Shown here: positions 17,289 to 26,067 of the stretch, piece by piece
How the letters are laid out: each line of letters begins with the position of its first letter
Position numbering within the stretch: the first letter of the stretch is position 1
From: Lachnospiraceae bacterium
GTDB lineage: Bacteria > Bacillota > Clostridia > Lachnospirales > Lachnospiraceae
Reading direction: 5' to 3'
Assembly: GCA_009774535.1 (NCBI GenBank)
Contig: VSNY01000012.1
Location: forward strand, 1-42,634
DNA length: 42,634 bases
Made by a program: the position numbers and the translations under genes
The notes under the pieces: generated by a model
Told to the model about the DNA's origin: nothing
Database searches by the model: none
What the model saw: only the letters and a program-made list of their open reading frames with translations

Positions 17289-19595
17289 TTATTCCACAAC
17301 AAAACTGCCGCCATCCGGCATAATCGCCCGGTTCCCTTCCGAATCATTCGTTCCGCTGTTTCCGGCGCTGCTGCCGGAACCGCCTGCAGGCTGCTGACCG
17401 CTGCTGCCCGTTCCCGTACTGCCGCCCGCTGGCTGCTGACCACCCGTTCCTGTACTGCCGCCTGTCCCACTGCCGCCGGACGGCTGACCGCTGCTGCCTG
17501 TTCCTGTACCGCCGGATGGCTGGCCACTGCTGCCTGCGCCCATATTGCCGCCGGACGGCCTGTTGTTTCCTGTATTCCCACCGCTTGGCCGCTCTGGCTG
17601 CTTTCCAAGGCTGACGGTAATCGTCACGCTGCCGCCCTTTGCAGCCTTTGTGCCTGCCTGTACACTTTGATGAAGCACAAGCCCGGCTGCTGCCTGTTCG
17701 CTGTATGCTGTCGTTATCTCTGCCTGCAGCCCGGCCTTTTGCAGCTTTTTCACAGCCTGTTCCTGCGTCATATAAGTCAGATCCGGTATCTGCACCATTT
17801 CCGGCCCTTTGCTGATCACAATACGGATTGGTTCATTCGTCCGCACAGTTTCCCCTGCTGTCGGCTTCTGGCTGATAATCCGGCCCTTTTCCACGTCCAC
17901 ACTGTATTTATTTTTCACTTCTCCAAGTACGTAGGTAAACCCTGCCTGTTCTTTCAGTTTTCCTAACTGCCTGATCGCTTTTTCTTTCGTCATGCCAGTC
18001 AAATCCGGCACTTGTAACAGCGCTGTTTCTTCATTCAGGCTTCCAAGGGATACAGACAGCGTAATTTCCGTCTGCACCGCAATACGTTCCTCCGCCGGGA
18101 CGCTCTGGGCGATGACGCGGCCTTTTTCCACAACGTCGCTGTATTCCCCGTTCACGTCTTCTTCGCGGATCACAAGATTCTGCCTGGTAATCAGCTGCCG
18201 CGCTTCTTCCTGCGTCATTCCGGCCAGATCGGGCATCATCACTTCTTCCTGCCCGCCGCTCATAATTACCTGTATGGTTTCTTCGGCTTCCGCCACCGCG
18301 CCGTCTCCCGGATTCTGGCTTAATATTTTATTCTTGGCAATCCTTTCGCTATAGTTCATCCCGCTGATCATAAGATTCAGATTTTTTTGTTTTAATAATT
18401 GTTCTGCTTCTTCATAGCTCATTCCGGATACATTCGGCACATATCTCTGGGAACCGCTCAGTGCCGCTACGCCGTCAGCGCTTGTGATTTCTTTTTTGGT
18501 AAATCCCAGGTTTCCGGTAACAAATAATCCGGCGCAGATACAGACAAGCACACCTGCAGCGACTGCCGTTCCCTTCATCCAAAGAGGCAGCTTCCAGTTG
18601 ATTTTTGCATCTGTTTTTTCTACAATCCGCTCGACCTCTTCTTTGCCGCGCAATGCCCTGAAAAAGCTTTCCGCATCCTGTATCCGGTATTCCTTACGGA
18701 CGTTCAGGCTGTTCATAATCGCGTTTTCAATATTCGGGTCAATGGTAACGCCAAGCTCTGACGGCGGCTTTACATGATCTTGTGCCAGACGCTGAATCGA
18801 TTCTTCCGGGCGCCTGCCTGTAATCATACAATACAGCGTCGCACCCAGCGCATAGACATCCGTCCACGGCCCCTGCTCCCCATGGCTGCGGTACTGTTCT
18901 TCCGGCGCAAAACCGGGTTTTAATATGACAGACAGACTTTTAGACTGCACAGCAGTTGCATATCTGGCAGCGCCAAAATCCAGTATTTTCACCTGTCCTG
19001 TCTTTGTGATAAAAATATTGTCCGGCGCGATATCCCGGTGGATAATCCCCTCTTTATGGACAGCTGCCAGCCCCCGCAGCACGGAAAGCGCGATTGCCCG
19101 CGCCTGTTCGACGCCAATGCGCCTTCTTTTGCGCAGCACTTCTTTGACCGTTGCGCCATCCAGATATTCCATTACGATATAACCGCTCCCGTTGCCTTCA
19201 AAGCAGTCGTAGATATCTACCGTCTCCGCAACCGCGTTAAATTTTGCCAGCCGCCTGGCTTCAAACAAAAAGCTCTCCAAACCTGCCTGGAACTGCTCTG
19301 CCGCTTCGCCGGAAAATACCGTTACGCGCCTGGAACCGTAGCTTCTTGTCGCAAAATCGCTCGGCAGGTACTCCTTAACGGCCACTTTCCGCCGCAGCAC
19401 CTGGTCCCATCCGATATAGGTTACCCCGAACCCGCCGTAGCCGAGTACCCGGCCGATCAGGTATTTATCCTTTAAAATAGTGCCTGGCAGCAGATAATAT
19501 GCCTCTTTTACGTCCGTACCTTTCTGATATCCGCAATGTCTGCAGATCCGCTCGTCCTGCGCCATCTCAGCCATACAGCCCATACATCTCGTCAT
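17289..19595 (-). CDS. Zinc-ribbon Ser/Thr kinase with four PASTA domains
   Basis: A 768-residue membrane kinase of the PrkC/PknB type. It starts with a zinc ribbon (Cys4, Cys7, Cys18, Cys21). The kinase domain (about 40-300) keeps GYGGFGVTY, the VAVKEY Lys, HRDIAPDN and DFG, and APEEQY, so it should be catalytic. A membrane segment lies at about 340-362. Four PASTA repeats follow (starting VPNVSGMSYEEA, MPDLAGMTQEEA, VPDLTGMTKEKA and IPDLTYMTQEQA), which in this family sense muropeptides or lipid II. A Gly/Ser-rich tail of about 95 residues ends the protein, where most PrkC proteins stop after PASTA. I chose the ATG at 19595, nine bases after AGGAG; a TTG at 19616 and an ATG at 19604 fit the site worse. 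It sits between two PP2C genes. Confidence 0.93.
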   Translation of the reverse strand: MTRCMGCMAEMAQDERICRHCGYQKGTDVKEAYYLLPGTILKDKYLIGRVLGYGGFGVTYIGWDQVLRRKVAVKEYLPSDFATRSYGSRRVTVFSGEAAEQFQAGLESFLFEARRLAKFNAVAETVDIYDCFEGNGSGYIVMEYLDGATVKEVLRKRRRIGVEQARAIALSVLRGLAAVHKEGIIHRDIAPDNIFITKTGQVKILDFGAARYATAVQSKSLSVILKPGFAPEEQYRSHGEQGPWTDVYALGATLYCMITGRRPEESIQRLAQDHVKPPSELGVTIDPNIENAIMNSLNVRKEYRIQDAESFFRALRGKEEVERIVEKTDAKINWKLPLWMKGTAVAAGVLVCICAGLFVTGNLGFTKKEITSADGVAALSGSQRYVPNVSGMSYEEAEQLLKQKNLNLMISGMNYSERIAKNKILSQNPGDGAVAEAEETIQVIMSGGQEEVMMPDLAGMTQEEARQLITRQNLVIREEDVNGEYSDVVEKGRVIAQSVPAEERIAVQTEITLSVSLGSLNEETALLQVPDLTGMTKEKAIRQLGKLKEQAGFTYVLGEVKNKYSVDVEKGRIISQKPTAGETVRTNEPIRIVISKGPEMVQIPDLTYMTQEQAVKKLQKAGLQAEITTAYSEQAAAGLVLHQSVQAGTKAAKGGSVTITVSLGKQPERPSGGNTGNNRPSGGNMGAGSSGQPSGGTGTGSSGQPSGGSGTGGSTGTGGQQPAGGSTGTGSSGQQPAGGSGSSAGNSGTNDSEGNRAIMPDGGSFVVE

Positions 19596-19667
19596 ATCCG
19601 CCATCTCCTGTCTCAAAATCCTGTTTCATAACTACAGTTACGGTCACCCGTTGCACTGCCTTCTTTC

Positions 19668-19804
19668 CGTAACAGTTCAGATACCCCACTGAACTGTTAC
19701 GTATCCAGCCATTCAGAATCGCTTCGCGATGGGCTGGATACGTGCAGCCACTACATTTTCATACGATCAGCGCCGTAAATGCGCTGATCTGCCTGAACTG
19801 TTAC
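19668..19804. repeat. Cluster of three inverted repeats between PP2C and PASTA kinase genes
   Basis: First hairpin: CGTAACAGTTCAG (19668-19680) with CTGAACTGTTACG (19689-19701), 13 bp. Second: CGTATCCAGCC (19700-19710) with GGCTGGATACG (19732-19742), 11 bp, enclosing ATCGC-TTC-GCGAT. Third: GATCAGCGC (19765-19773) with GCGCTGATC (19781-19789), which includes the PP2C stop codon. A further copy of CTGAACTGTTAC at 19793-19804, inside the PP2C coding region, could compete with 19689-19700 for pairing. This is more structure than a plain terminator needs; no T-run follows on the minus strand. Confidence 0.85.
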
Positions 19805-20795
19805 TTCTTTCCTTCCCATACCGCAGCAGCACAACCGATGTGTTATCCTGCTTTTTCCTTCCAGCTACTGCCGCTGTCAGTGCATCCGCCGCCTGCTGCA
19901 TCTGTTTTTCATTTTTTCTGACAGTTGTTAGTATCTCTTCTTCACTAAGACTGCGATACAAACCGTCGCTTGCCAGCAATAAGATATCTCCGTCCCGCAG
20001 CGGATACCCCCGCGGGCTGATATCCATCAGAGAGAGATCCCCCATACCAACATAACTGGTCAGCGCTTCCGCCCGGTATTCTTCCGCCGCGTATTCCTGT
20101 GCAGTTATTTTGCCCTGCCGCAGCATTGTGTTTAATTCCAGCCTGTAATTATGTTCTATATTTAATGACAATAGTTCCTGCCCGCGGATAAAATACAGTT
20201 TGCTGTCTCCGACTGACAGCCAGTACAGCTCCCCCTGCCGGACAATAACCGCTACCATTGTCGTACCTGCTTCCAGCCGTCTGCCGTCCGGCGCTTCCTG
20301 CAGATACACTTTTTCATCCGCGCTTATTGCCTCGCGCCGCAGAAATCCGGGAATATCCGCCACATCCCTCTGTGTAAACCATGCATCTGCGAGACTCTTT
20401 AAGGCCACGCGGCTGGCAATCTCTCCGCCGCAAAGCCCGCCCATGCCGTCGCAGACGATGCCGATGGCCCAGCCGTTGGCTTCATAGCCAAATACCGCGT
20501 CCTGCTGTGACTTTCTGCTGCCGATCACACTGGATGTCCCGACTTCTATGCCGCTGCGGCTGCCCGCGGGTGACTGTGGCGCCATTACTTTTTTTGCCAG
20601 CTGACGCGTAACGGCTTTTGCCTCTGTAAGTTCCCGCGTCACAGCCTCCGGCTGCGGATCATCCGGCCCGGTCTGCGTCTCTGGCGCTTCGCACAAAGCT
20701 CCAAGCTGTTCCGGCTGCACATCCAGTTCTTGACAAAAGGCTCCCGGCTGCCTGCCGCGTGTTGTTTTCTTCCCTGCTTTTTTTCGTCCTAACAC
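19767..20795 (-). CDS. PP2C-family phosphatase with N-terminal extension
   Basis: A 342-residue cytoplasmic phosphatase. About 85 polar, charged residues of no known fold precede the PPM domain. That domain shows QQDAVFGYEA, IVCDGMGGLCGGEIAS (DGMGG metal motif), LSVGDSKLYFI, LLLASDGLYR and QDNTSVVLL. Active-site acids are in place. The extension may mediate docking and has no membrane segment. The GTG at 20795 follows AGGATGG by ten bases. Two PP2C enzymes in one cluster is unusual; this one may serve the second kinase at 35473 or an FHA partner, which is inference. The stop codon lies inside a hairpin. Confidence 0.88.
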   Translation of the reverse strand: MLGRKKAGKKTTRGRQPGAFCQELDVQPEQLGALCEAPETQTGPDDPQPEAVTRELTEAKAVTRQLAKKVMAPQSPAGSRSGIEVGTSSVIGSRKSQQDAVFGYEANGWAIGIVCDGMGGLCGGEIASRVALKSLADAWFTQRDVADIPGFLRREAISADEKVYLQEAPDGRRLEAGTTMVAVIVRQGELYWLSVGDSKLYFIRGQELLSLNIEHNYRLELNTMLRQGKITAQEYAAEEYRAEALTSYVGMGDLSLMDISPRGYPLRDGDILLLASDGLYRSLSEEEILTTVRKNEKQMQQAADALTAAVAGRKKQDNTSVVLLRYGKERSNSSGRSAHLRR

Positions 20796-20867
20796 AAAAG
20801 CTTCACCATCCTATTTGATCCTGAGCCAGCAGACCTGTCCGAATTGTTACAAAGTGCTGCCGCAGCG

Positions 20868-22772
20868 TCAGATTGCCAGCATGTAACTCTTGCTCCATTT
20901 TCCGTAATAGGTTTTCTTACCAACTTTTTTATAAGTACGCACCCGGATATATAACCGATCCTTATTTACATCCAGATACCTCAGACGCACAAAATGATCC
21001 GTACCTGTTTTTTCTCCGTTTGTGCTGTTTGTATAATTCTGATTATAAGCGATGCTGTACTGGCATCCGTCAATCGTGCGGTCCTGTTTCCACTCCACAT
21101 ACACGCTTTCCAGCCTGCCCTGGCTGTTGCGCGTGCGCACGATTTTCGATACCTGCACCTGCTTTGGCACAACTGTCAAGGAAATCTTTTTTGTCGTCTT
21201 GCCGTACTCGTCTACAGGCGAATCCGAAGCGGTAATCGTAACCGTCGCCTTCCCGTAGCCTTTTGCTCTTAGTTTGCCGGCTGCGTTGACAGACAGCACC
21301 TTTGGATTGCTGCTCTGATAAGAAATCTTAGACGCTGCGCCGTTGCTCTTTGCCTTCAGCGCAAAGGCTGCGCCATATTCCAGCTGCCCGTTTTGGATAC
21401 TCCCATTATGATATGTAATCGTCTGGTCTTTTTTCTTTTTGGAAAACCAAACCCGGCTGCTCTCCACGGTGGAGCGTCCGTCACTGACGGCGCAGTACAG
21501 ATACAATCCATCCGGTACATCGTCGGCTTTCAGGTCAATATACAGCGCTTTGCCCTGCCATACCATTGACTTGTAATCCGATTCGCTGAGCGGGTGGCCG
21601 CTTCCGGTATCTGACGGCGCATAGTACCACTGGTATTCATACTCATTGGTAAGTCCGCCCCGCGCTTCCACGTCAAACGCGGCGACATTCTGGCTGCGCT
21701 GCATAGCCGGAGCGCTGACGGTCAGCGGCTCCTGCGCAGCTTCCCCGCCTCCAGAGCCGCTGGACGCATCGTCTGCCCGTTCCCAGGCCCCCGATTTTAG
21801 GCTGATCTGCAGTGCCGGTACGACTGCGCGGTATTTGTTTTCTACAAGCCCATACATAGAAAATGCTCCGGTATTGCCTATCAGTGCCGCATAACGGAAC
21901 GTGTCCTTTTCTTCCAGCGCCGGACTGCGCAGCCACCACCAACAATACTGCTCCCCGGAGCCGTCTTCCCCGCCCGGCCTGGCACCCATCGCATGTGCAT
22001 AATCACTAAGCGGTATCTGACGGCATGGCGACGGATGCTGGACTTGGGACGTAAATCCATAATCGCGCTGCGCCAGATCCTCCAGTGACAGCAGATAAAT
22101 AAAGTCCCGCGTACGGCCTTCCTTACCGTCATCCGCCAAATCAGCAGCGTTTTCCAGCGTCTGCTCTACAATTGCCTCCCGTTCCTTTTGGTCAAACGCC
22201 GTGCGGTAAAACGCACCGTTCAGCCATTTGCGCAGCGAACAGTCCGCCCAGGTAACCGCTGTCCCGACCTCGTGATAACTCTGGCAGTCTAGTCCGGTAT
22301 CTGCCATCACACGCAGCGTCTTCCCATCGTTTGCTAGCACCCGCCACTTTACGCGTTCCCACTTAAAAAAACGGTATTCCGCATCACCAAACTGTTCATC
22401 ATTATTTGTCTCTTTCACGCTGATCCGGCGATATTTTACACCGTCCACCCAGGCATCCCCGTAGCTGTCATAAGACGCTTTAGTAATTAAGTCTGTCAGC
22501 GCGGCGCCTTTTACCTCCGTCTGCGGATAGCTGCCAAAAAACAGATTGGTATAGATTACCTGGCTGGCGTCTTCGTTATACTGCGGCCCCTGCGGCGTAT
22601 CCAAAGCAGCGCCTTCTGTCGGCGTGTTTGCCTGATTTACAGCTGCATCCACGAAAACGACAGCGCCTGGCGCCTGGCAGGCAGTCAGTAAAAATACCAG
22701 CAGCAAATGACACAGCGCAGCCGTTATCATTCTTACCGGCATTCCTGCCGCTCTTCCAATTTTTATTTCCAT
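20868..22772 (-). CDS. DUF6273 lipoprotein with Big_2 and FN3-like domains
   Basis: A 634-residue surface lipoprotein. The lipobox LTAC places the lipidated Cys at residue 32. Residues about 80-330 match the DUF6273 pattern: a W-R-V-L strand (VKWRVLANDGKTLRVM), LDCQSYHEV, SLRKWLNGAFYRTAF, and WWLRSPA. The function of this domain is unknown. It is followed by a strand-rich segment containing EYEYQWYYAP, a Big_2 domain near 470-550 (ISYQSSNPKVLSVNAAGKL), and an FN3-like end (YIRVRTYKK). The ATG at 22772 has GGGAGG nine bases upstream; the GTG at 22781 directly abuts that site and is unlikely. It is separated from the type VII genes by a large palindrome, so its expression could be uncoupled from them. 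Confidence 0.85.
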   Translation of the reverse strand: MEIKIGRAAGMPVRMITAALCHLLLVFLLTACQAPGAVVFVDAAVNQANTPTEGAALDTPQGPQYNEDASQVIYTNLFFGSYPQTEVKGAALTDLITKASYDSYGDAWVDGVKYRRISVKETNNDEQFGDAEYRFFKWERVKWRVLANDGKTLRVMADTGLDCQSYHEVGTAVTWADCSLRKWLNGAFYRTAFDQKEREAIVEQTLENAADLADDGKEGRTRDFIYLLSLEDLAQRDYGFTSQVQHPSPCRQIPLSDYAHAMGARPGGEDGSGEQYCWWWLRSPALEEKDTFRYAALIGNTGAFSMYGLVENKYRAVVPALQISLKSGAWERADDASSGSGGGEAAQEPLTVSAPAMQRSQNVAAFDVEARGGLTNEYEYQWYYAPSDTGSGHPLSESDYKSMVWQGKALYIDLKADDVPDGLYLYCAVSDGRSTVESSRVWFSKKKKDQTITYHNGSIQNGQLEYGAAFALKAKSNGAASKISYQSSNPKVLSVNAAGKLRAKGYGKATVTITASDSPVDEYGKTTKKISLTVVPKQVQVSKIVRTRNSQGRLESVYVEWKQDRTIDGCQYSIAYNQNYTNSTNGEKTGTDHFVRLRYLDVNKDRLYIRVRTYKKVGKKTYYGKWSKSYMLAI

Positions 22773-22853
22773 TTCCTTCACCCTCCCATTAGGCGCTTAA
22801 GAACCATTTCTTGCGCAAAATAGCAAAATTTTACTTTATGCGACAGAATTGAC

Positions 22854-23524
22854 ATTGTGTTGCGTTTTTTGTTGGCTATGCGGACGCCGGGTGAGGGGGA
22901 AATGGCCGGGCTTGCGTCTCCTGTTCCGGAATGTTAAGAATCCCTAGGCATTCTGCATTTACACAGTGGCCCCGGCCGGGCGCGTCACCCAGTTCGCCCT
23001 GGCTGCGCCAGAAGCTAAAGGTGCCGCTTGGCTCCGCCCCTGGGTTATTGAGCAGAATGCCAAGGGCTTCTAAACATTCCTCCAACGTCCCCGCAAGCCC
23101 GGCCATTTCCCCCTCACCCGTCTGGTTTTCACTGGCGATACGTGAATCACTGCGGACAGTAGTAAAAGCAGATGATGGACATGCCAGGCAGCGGTTGATC
23201 TTCTGCTGTACCATATCGTTTGCGGCCTTTCACATGAAGCTGGCAAAAACCAGCTGGAGGAGGGGGCCGGGGCCGGACTTCCTGGGACGTTGGAAGAATG
23301 TTTAGAAGCCCTTGGCATTCTGCTCAATAACCCAGGGGCGGAGCCAAGCGGCACCTTTAGCTTCTGGCGCAGCCAGGGCGAACTGGGTGACGCGCCCGGT
23401 CGGTGCCATTGTGTAAACGCAGAATGCCTAGGGATTCTTAACATTCTGGAACAGGAGCAGGAAGTTCGGCCCCGGCCCCCTCCTCCAGCGTCCGGTCTGC
23501 CAATCCAATAAAACGCAACACAAT
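22854..23524. repeat. 671-bp near-perfect palindromic element
   Basis: The whole intergenic block is one inverted repeat about a centre near 23188, without a unique spacer. The inner arms 22923-23091 and 23284-23452 are 169 bases each, align without gaps and differ at six positions (about 96 percent identity). The outer ends carry ATTGTGTTGCGTTTT (22854-22868) and its complement (23510-23524). The central 190 bases and the outer flanks are also symmetric but more diverged. Each arm holds an open frame reading outward that encodes the same peptide core (NNPGAEPSGTF and FWRSQGELGDAPGR). One end lies two bases from the stop codon of the pseudoprotease gene. Transcribed, it would fold into a very long hairpin. 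I see no transposase or target-site duplication. Confidence 0.93.
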
Positions 23525-23526
23525 CT

Positions 23527-25200
23527 TTATTCCTGCACGAGAAACGCCTCATCAGACATGGTAATCTCGTCGCCGCTTTTCAGACGCACCGGCTGCCCTG
23601 GCACAATCCTGCTGCCGTTCACGCTTGTGCCGTTCAGTGAATTCAAATCATCCACATACCAACCGCCCTGATCTTCAAACAACAGCACGTGTTTTCTGCT
23701 GACAGTCTGATTATCCGGCATGGAAAAGTCCGCCAGTGACTGGCTCTTGCCGATAATAAACTGGTTTTTATTCAGTACCACGGTCTGCCCGGTCCTCTGA
23801 CGTACCATCCGTAACCGTCTGCCTGCTGGCGGCGCTGCCGGTCGAGCGGAACCAGGCGCATGCTGCCGCGCTGGCTGAACCGGACAGCCTGCATTTCGCT
23901 GGGCGGATGAGTCCGGATAGCCTGCATTTCGCTGGGCGAACGCGCCCGCATAGCCCGCATTTTGCTGGACAGATGACCCCGGACAGCCTGCATGCCGCGC
24001 CCCCTGCATGCGCTGCAGCTCCATTTGCTTTTTCTCTTTCGAATTTTTCACCGCGACGACCAGCATCCAGATCAGCAGTATCAGATCACATACGCCCAAC
24101 ACAACGATCGCGACCGTCAATGTCTCCGTCTTTGGGATCAGCTCGTCCCTTGCCGCATGCAGCGCCTGGGAAGCATTTATAAAATCCGCTGCGTAAGGCT
24201 CTTCCAATGCCATTGCTTCCTCCGCTGCCGAAAGCGCCAGTTCCAACGCTTCCATCGAAGCTTTTTTATAACCGCCTTCTGCCTGGATCTGCATACATTG
24301 CTCATAATCCGCGTGCAGCTGCGCCCTTGCTTCATCAATTGCCCTGCTGCCATAATAAATCGAAAAATTATCCAGCACAGCCGTGATTTCATTGATCGGC
24401 AGCGCATAAGCAATCCCGGAATCGTCTTCCGGCGACTGTCTGCAGTTTAAGCCGACCACATACCCATCCGCGTCCAGCAGCGGGCCGCCTGCGCATCCTT
24501 GCACAACCGGAGCCGAATGCGCCAGATAAACGCCGTTTTCCAGATACGTCTCTGTCTGCGTCAAGATCCCCTGTATACTGCGCACTTCCATTTCGGAGTA
24601 CTGCATCGTATCCCCTTCCATACCCGAAGGTTCCGGAAAGCCGTATGCATAGACCATGTCATTGACCATCAGTCTTGTACTGTCTCCTAATTTCAGCGAT
24701 TCTTTCTGGCTGACCACATTTGCGGCGGATAAAACGCAGTAATCTTTTTCCGCGCTTTTTACCACGACTTCAGCATCCGCGGTCACGTCCCCAGTGATGA
24801 CTACTTTTATAGTATTTACCAGCTGCATGTTTTCTGTATCAATCGAATTTTTTTTGCAGAATTTTTTGATTTTCTGCGGTGTATTGGACACATTGCTGCT
24901 GTTTGTAACGATATATGTATCATGCTCCTTATTTGCGATCAGAAAACCGCTCCCGGACCTCATTTTCCAAAATTTACCCTTTGCGTCCACAAAGCCGCTC
25001 AGTACTTCAATAATCCCCGCTTCGGCATTCTGGTTCTGCTCCGTTTCCGGTTCCGTATCCTGCGTGTTCTGCCAATCCGTGATACCAGCTGCCTGCGCAT
25101 CCCAAGCCTCCGCGCTCCCAGTCTGCCCAAACAGGCTGACAGACAGCAAAAACGCTGCTATCCGGCCTGCCCGTATGCCTGCTTTTTTGAAATTTGCCAT
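23527..25200 (-). CDS. Membrane-anchored trypsin-like pseudoprotease with cytoplasmic FHA domain
   Basis: A 557-residue membrane protein. After a signal peptide (about 1-32) comes an HtrA/trypsin-like domain (about 60-280), then a helical FIVAR-like segment (about 285-350), a membrane helix (AIVVLGVCDLILLIWMLVV), a linker of 11-residue repeats, and an FHA domain (about 470-555: IIGKSQSLADF, SRKHVLL, LNSLNGTSVNG). The protease fold is recognisable (GSGFLIA, YIVTN, CAGGPLLDADGYVVGLN), but the catalytic His position reads Asn103 in TNSSNV, and the nucleophile Ser is Ala237 in GCAGGPL. It is therefore probably a binding protein. FHA binds phospho-Thr, so it may link the outside to kinase signalling. 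The start at 25200 is preferred for GGGGAAG upstream and a compact signal; the ATG at 25215 is possible. Confidence 0.87.
   Translation of the reverse strand: MANFKKAGIRAGRIAAFLLSVSLFGQTGSAEAWDAQAAGITDWQNTQDTEPETEQNQNAEAGIIEVLSGFVDAKGKFWKMRSGSGFLIANKEHDTYIVTNSSNVSNTPQKIKKFCKKNSIDTENMQLVNTIKVVITGDVTADAEVVVKSAEKDYCVLSAANVVSQKESLKLGDSTRLMVNDMVYAYGFPEPSGMEGDTMQYSEMEVRSIQGILTQTETYLENGVYLAHSAPVVQGCAGGPLLDADGYVVGLNCRQSPEDDSGIAYALPINEITAVLDNFSIYYGSRAIDEARAQLHADYEQCMQIQAEGGYKKASMEALELALSAAEEAMALEEPYAADFINASQALHAARDELIPKTETLTVAIVVLGVCDLILLIWMLVVAVKNSKEKKQMELQRMQGARHAGCPGSSVQQNAGYAGAFAQRNAGYPDSSAQRNAGCPVQPARQHAPGSARPAAPPAGRRLRMVRQRTGQTVVLNKNQFIIGKSQSLADFSMPDNQTVSRKHVLLFEDQGGWYVDDLNSLNGTSVNGSRIVPGQPVRLKSGDEITMSDEAFLVQE
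23882..24013. repeat. 33-bp in-frame repeats in the FHA linker
   Basis: Units begin at 23882, 23915, 23948 and 23981, exactly 33 bases apart, and encode 11-residue repeats like QRNAGYPDSSA. They lengthen the linker between the membrane helix and the FHA domain. Confidence 0.85.
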
Positions 25201-25224
25201 TTTTAGCTTCCCCATAACTGCCAC

Positions 25225-25265
25225 AATAAGACGCTTTTGCAAGCGCCTTATAATGTAGTCTTATT
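25225..25265 (-). other. Nested hairpin between WXG100 and pseudoprotease genes
   Basis: AATAAGAC (25225-25232) pairs with GTCTTATT (25258-25265), enclosing a small stem CGCTT/AAGCG (25232-25236 with 25241-25245). It may attenuate or process the transcript between the WXG100 genes and the pseudoprotease gene. There is no strong T-run except TCTTATTG. Confidence 0.45.
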
Positions 25266-25270
25266 TGAAA

Positions 25271-25588
25271 TTACGAGATCACATCTTCTTTTAACGAATT
25301 GATCATATTTTTGTTCGCATTCTCTGCGCGTTCGTATTCTCCTGCCATTGCGTTTAAGTCTGTTACATGCTCGTTGATCATTTTTACCATTTTGTTGATA
25401 TCATCCTGCAGCGCGCCGAATTTCCGCTTATACGCGTCAGCTGCCTCGCCGCTCCATACGCAGCCGGACAGCTGGTTTACGATATTGGTCATCGACTGTG
25501 TCATCCTCTGGATATGCTGCCCTGTAGACTGAAAATTACTTGCTGTACTCCTTAATCTGGCTGTTGATACCTTTAATGTCCCTGTCAT
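25271..25588 (-). CDS. WXG100-family protein
   Basis: A 105-residue helical hairpin of the ESAT-6/WXG100 family, exported by type VII systems as dimers. The turn motif is Trp45-Ser-Gly47 (VWSGEAADAY). The C-terminal export signal YxxxE is present as YERAE at 85-89. It has the N-terminal helix pattern of the family and no signal peptide. It is the last of five WXG100 genes in transcription order and lies 70 bases before the pseudoprotease gene. Whether it is a substrate or a structural partner cannot be told. Confidence 0.93.
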   Translation of the reverse strand: MTGTLKVSTARLRSTASNFQSTGQHIQRMTQSMTNIVNQLSGCVWSGEAADAYKRKFGALQDDINKMVKMINEHVTDLNAMAGEYERAENANKNMINSLKEDVIS

Positions 25589-25657
25589 TTTACTTTCCTC
25601 GCTTTCTGATTCACAAATCTCTTTTATGATCTCCGTTGTTGTTAGTTGCTTTCCGCT

Positions 25658-25963
25658 TTATTTATAAGTTCTCACATGTCCCAGTTCCACATTTTTTGCT
25701 TCCGCCTGCTCATAGGTTTTCGCAATTTCTGTCAGCTTTGTAACATAGTTCTCAATTTCCTTATAAAAATTCTGCATCTGCTGGATATCATGGTTAAATG
25801 CCTTGTCAAATGCATTTTTTGCGTCGCCTTCCCACATGCCATTTAAAGCGCTGTGCTGGCTCCTTAAATTCTCAATCTGCGTTGTCAGGTTACGGTTGTT
25901 GGAACGCAATTCCCCTGCCTTCTGGTTTAGCTGTGCTGTAGTTACTGTAAATTGATTTGCCAT
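25658..25963 (-). CDS. WXG100-family protein
   Basis: A 101-residue WXG100 protein with Trp44-Glu-Gly46 (GMWEGDAKNAF) and export motif YEQAE at 84-88. It is the most canonical member of the set and so the best EsxA-like candidate. I chose the ATG at 25963, nine bases after GGAGG; a TTG two codons upstream is closer to the site and less likely. It lies 69 bases before the next WXG100 gene. Confidence 0.94.
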   Translation of the reverse strand: MANQFTVTTAQLNQKAGELRSNNRNLTTQIENLRSQHSALNGMWEGDAKNAFDKAFNHDIQQMQNFYKEIENYVTKLTEIAKTYEQAEAKNVELGHVRTYK

Positions 25964-26067
25964 GATCAATGACCTCCTTTAAATTTTTTTATTTATCTTG
26001 AAATGTATTGCTACATTATAAGATTCCATTCTTCTGTGTCTGTCCGGCGCGGGATCTGTCCGACTTT

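Noticed and set aside
22876..23511. Open frames inside the palindrome (22876-23214 minus, 23290-23511 plus, 23070-23552 minus)
   Set aside because: They are mirror copies of the same palindrome sequence, have no ribosome binding sites and no recognised domain; I describe the peptide under the repeat and do not call a gene.
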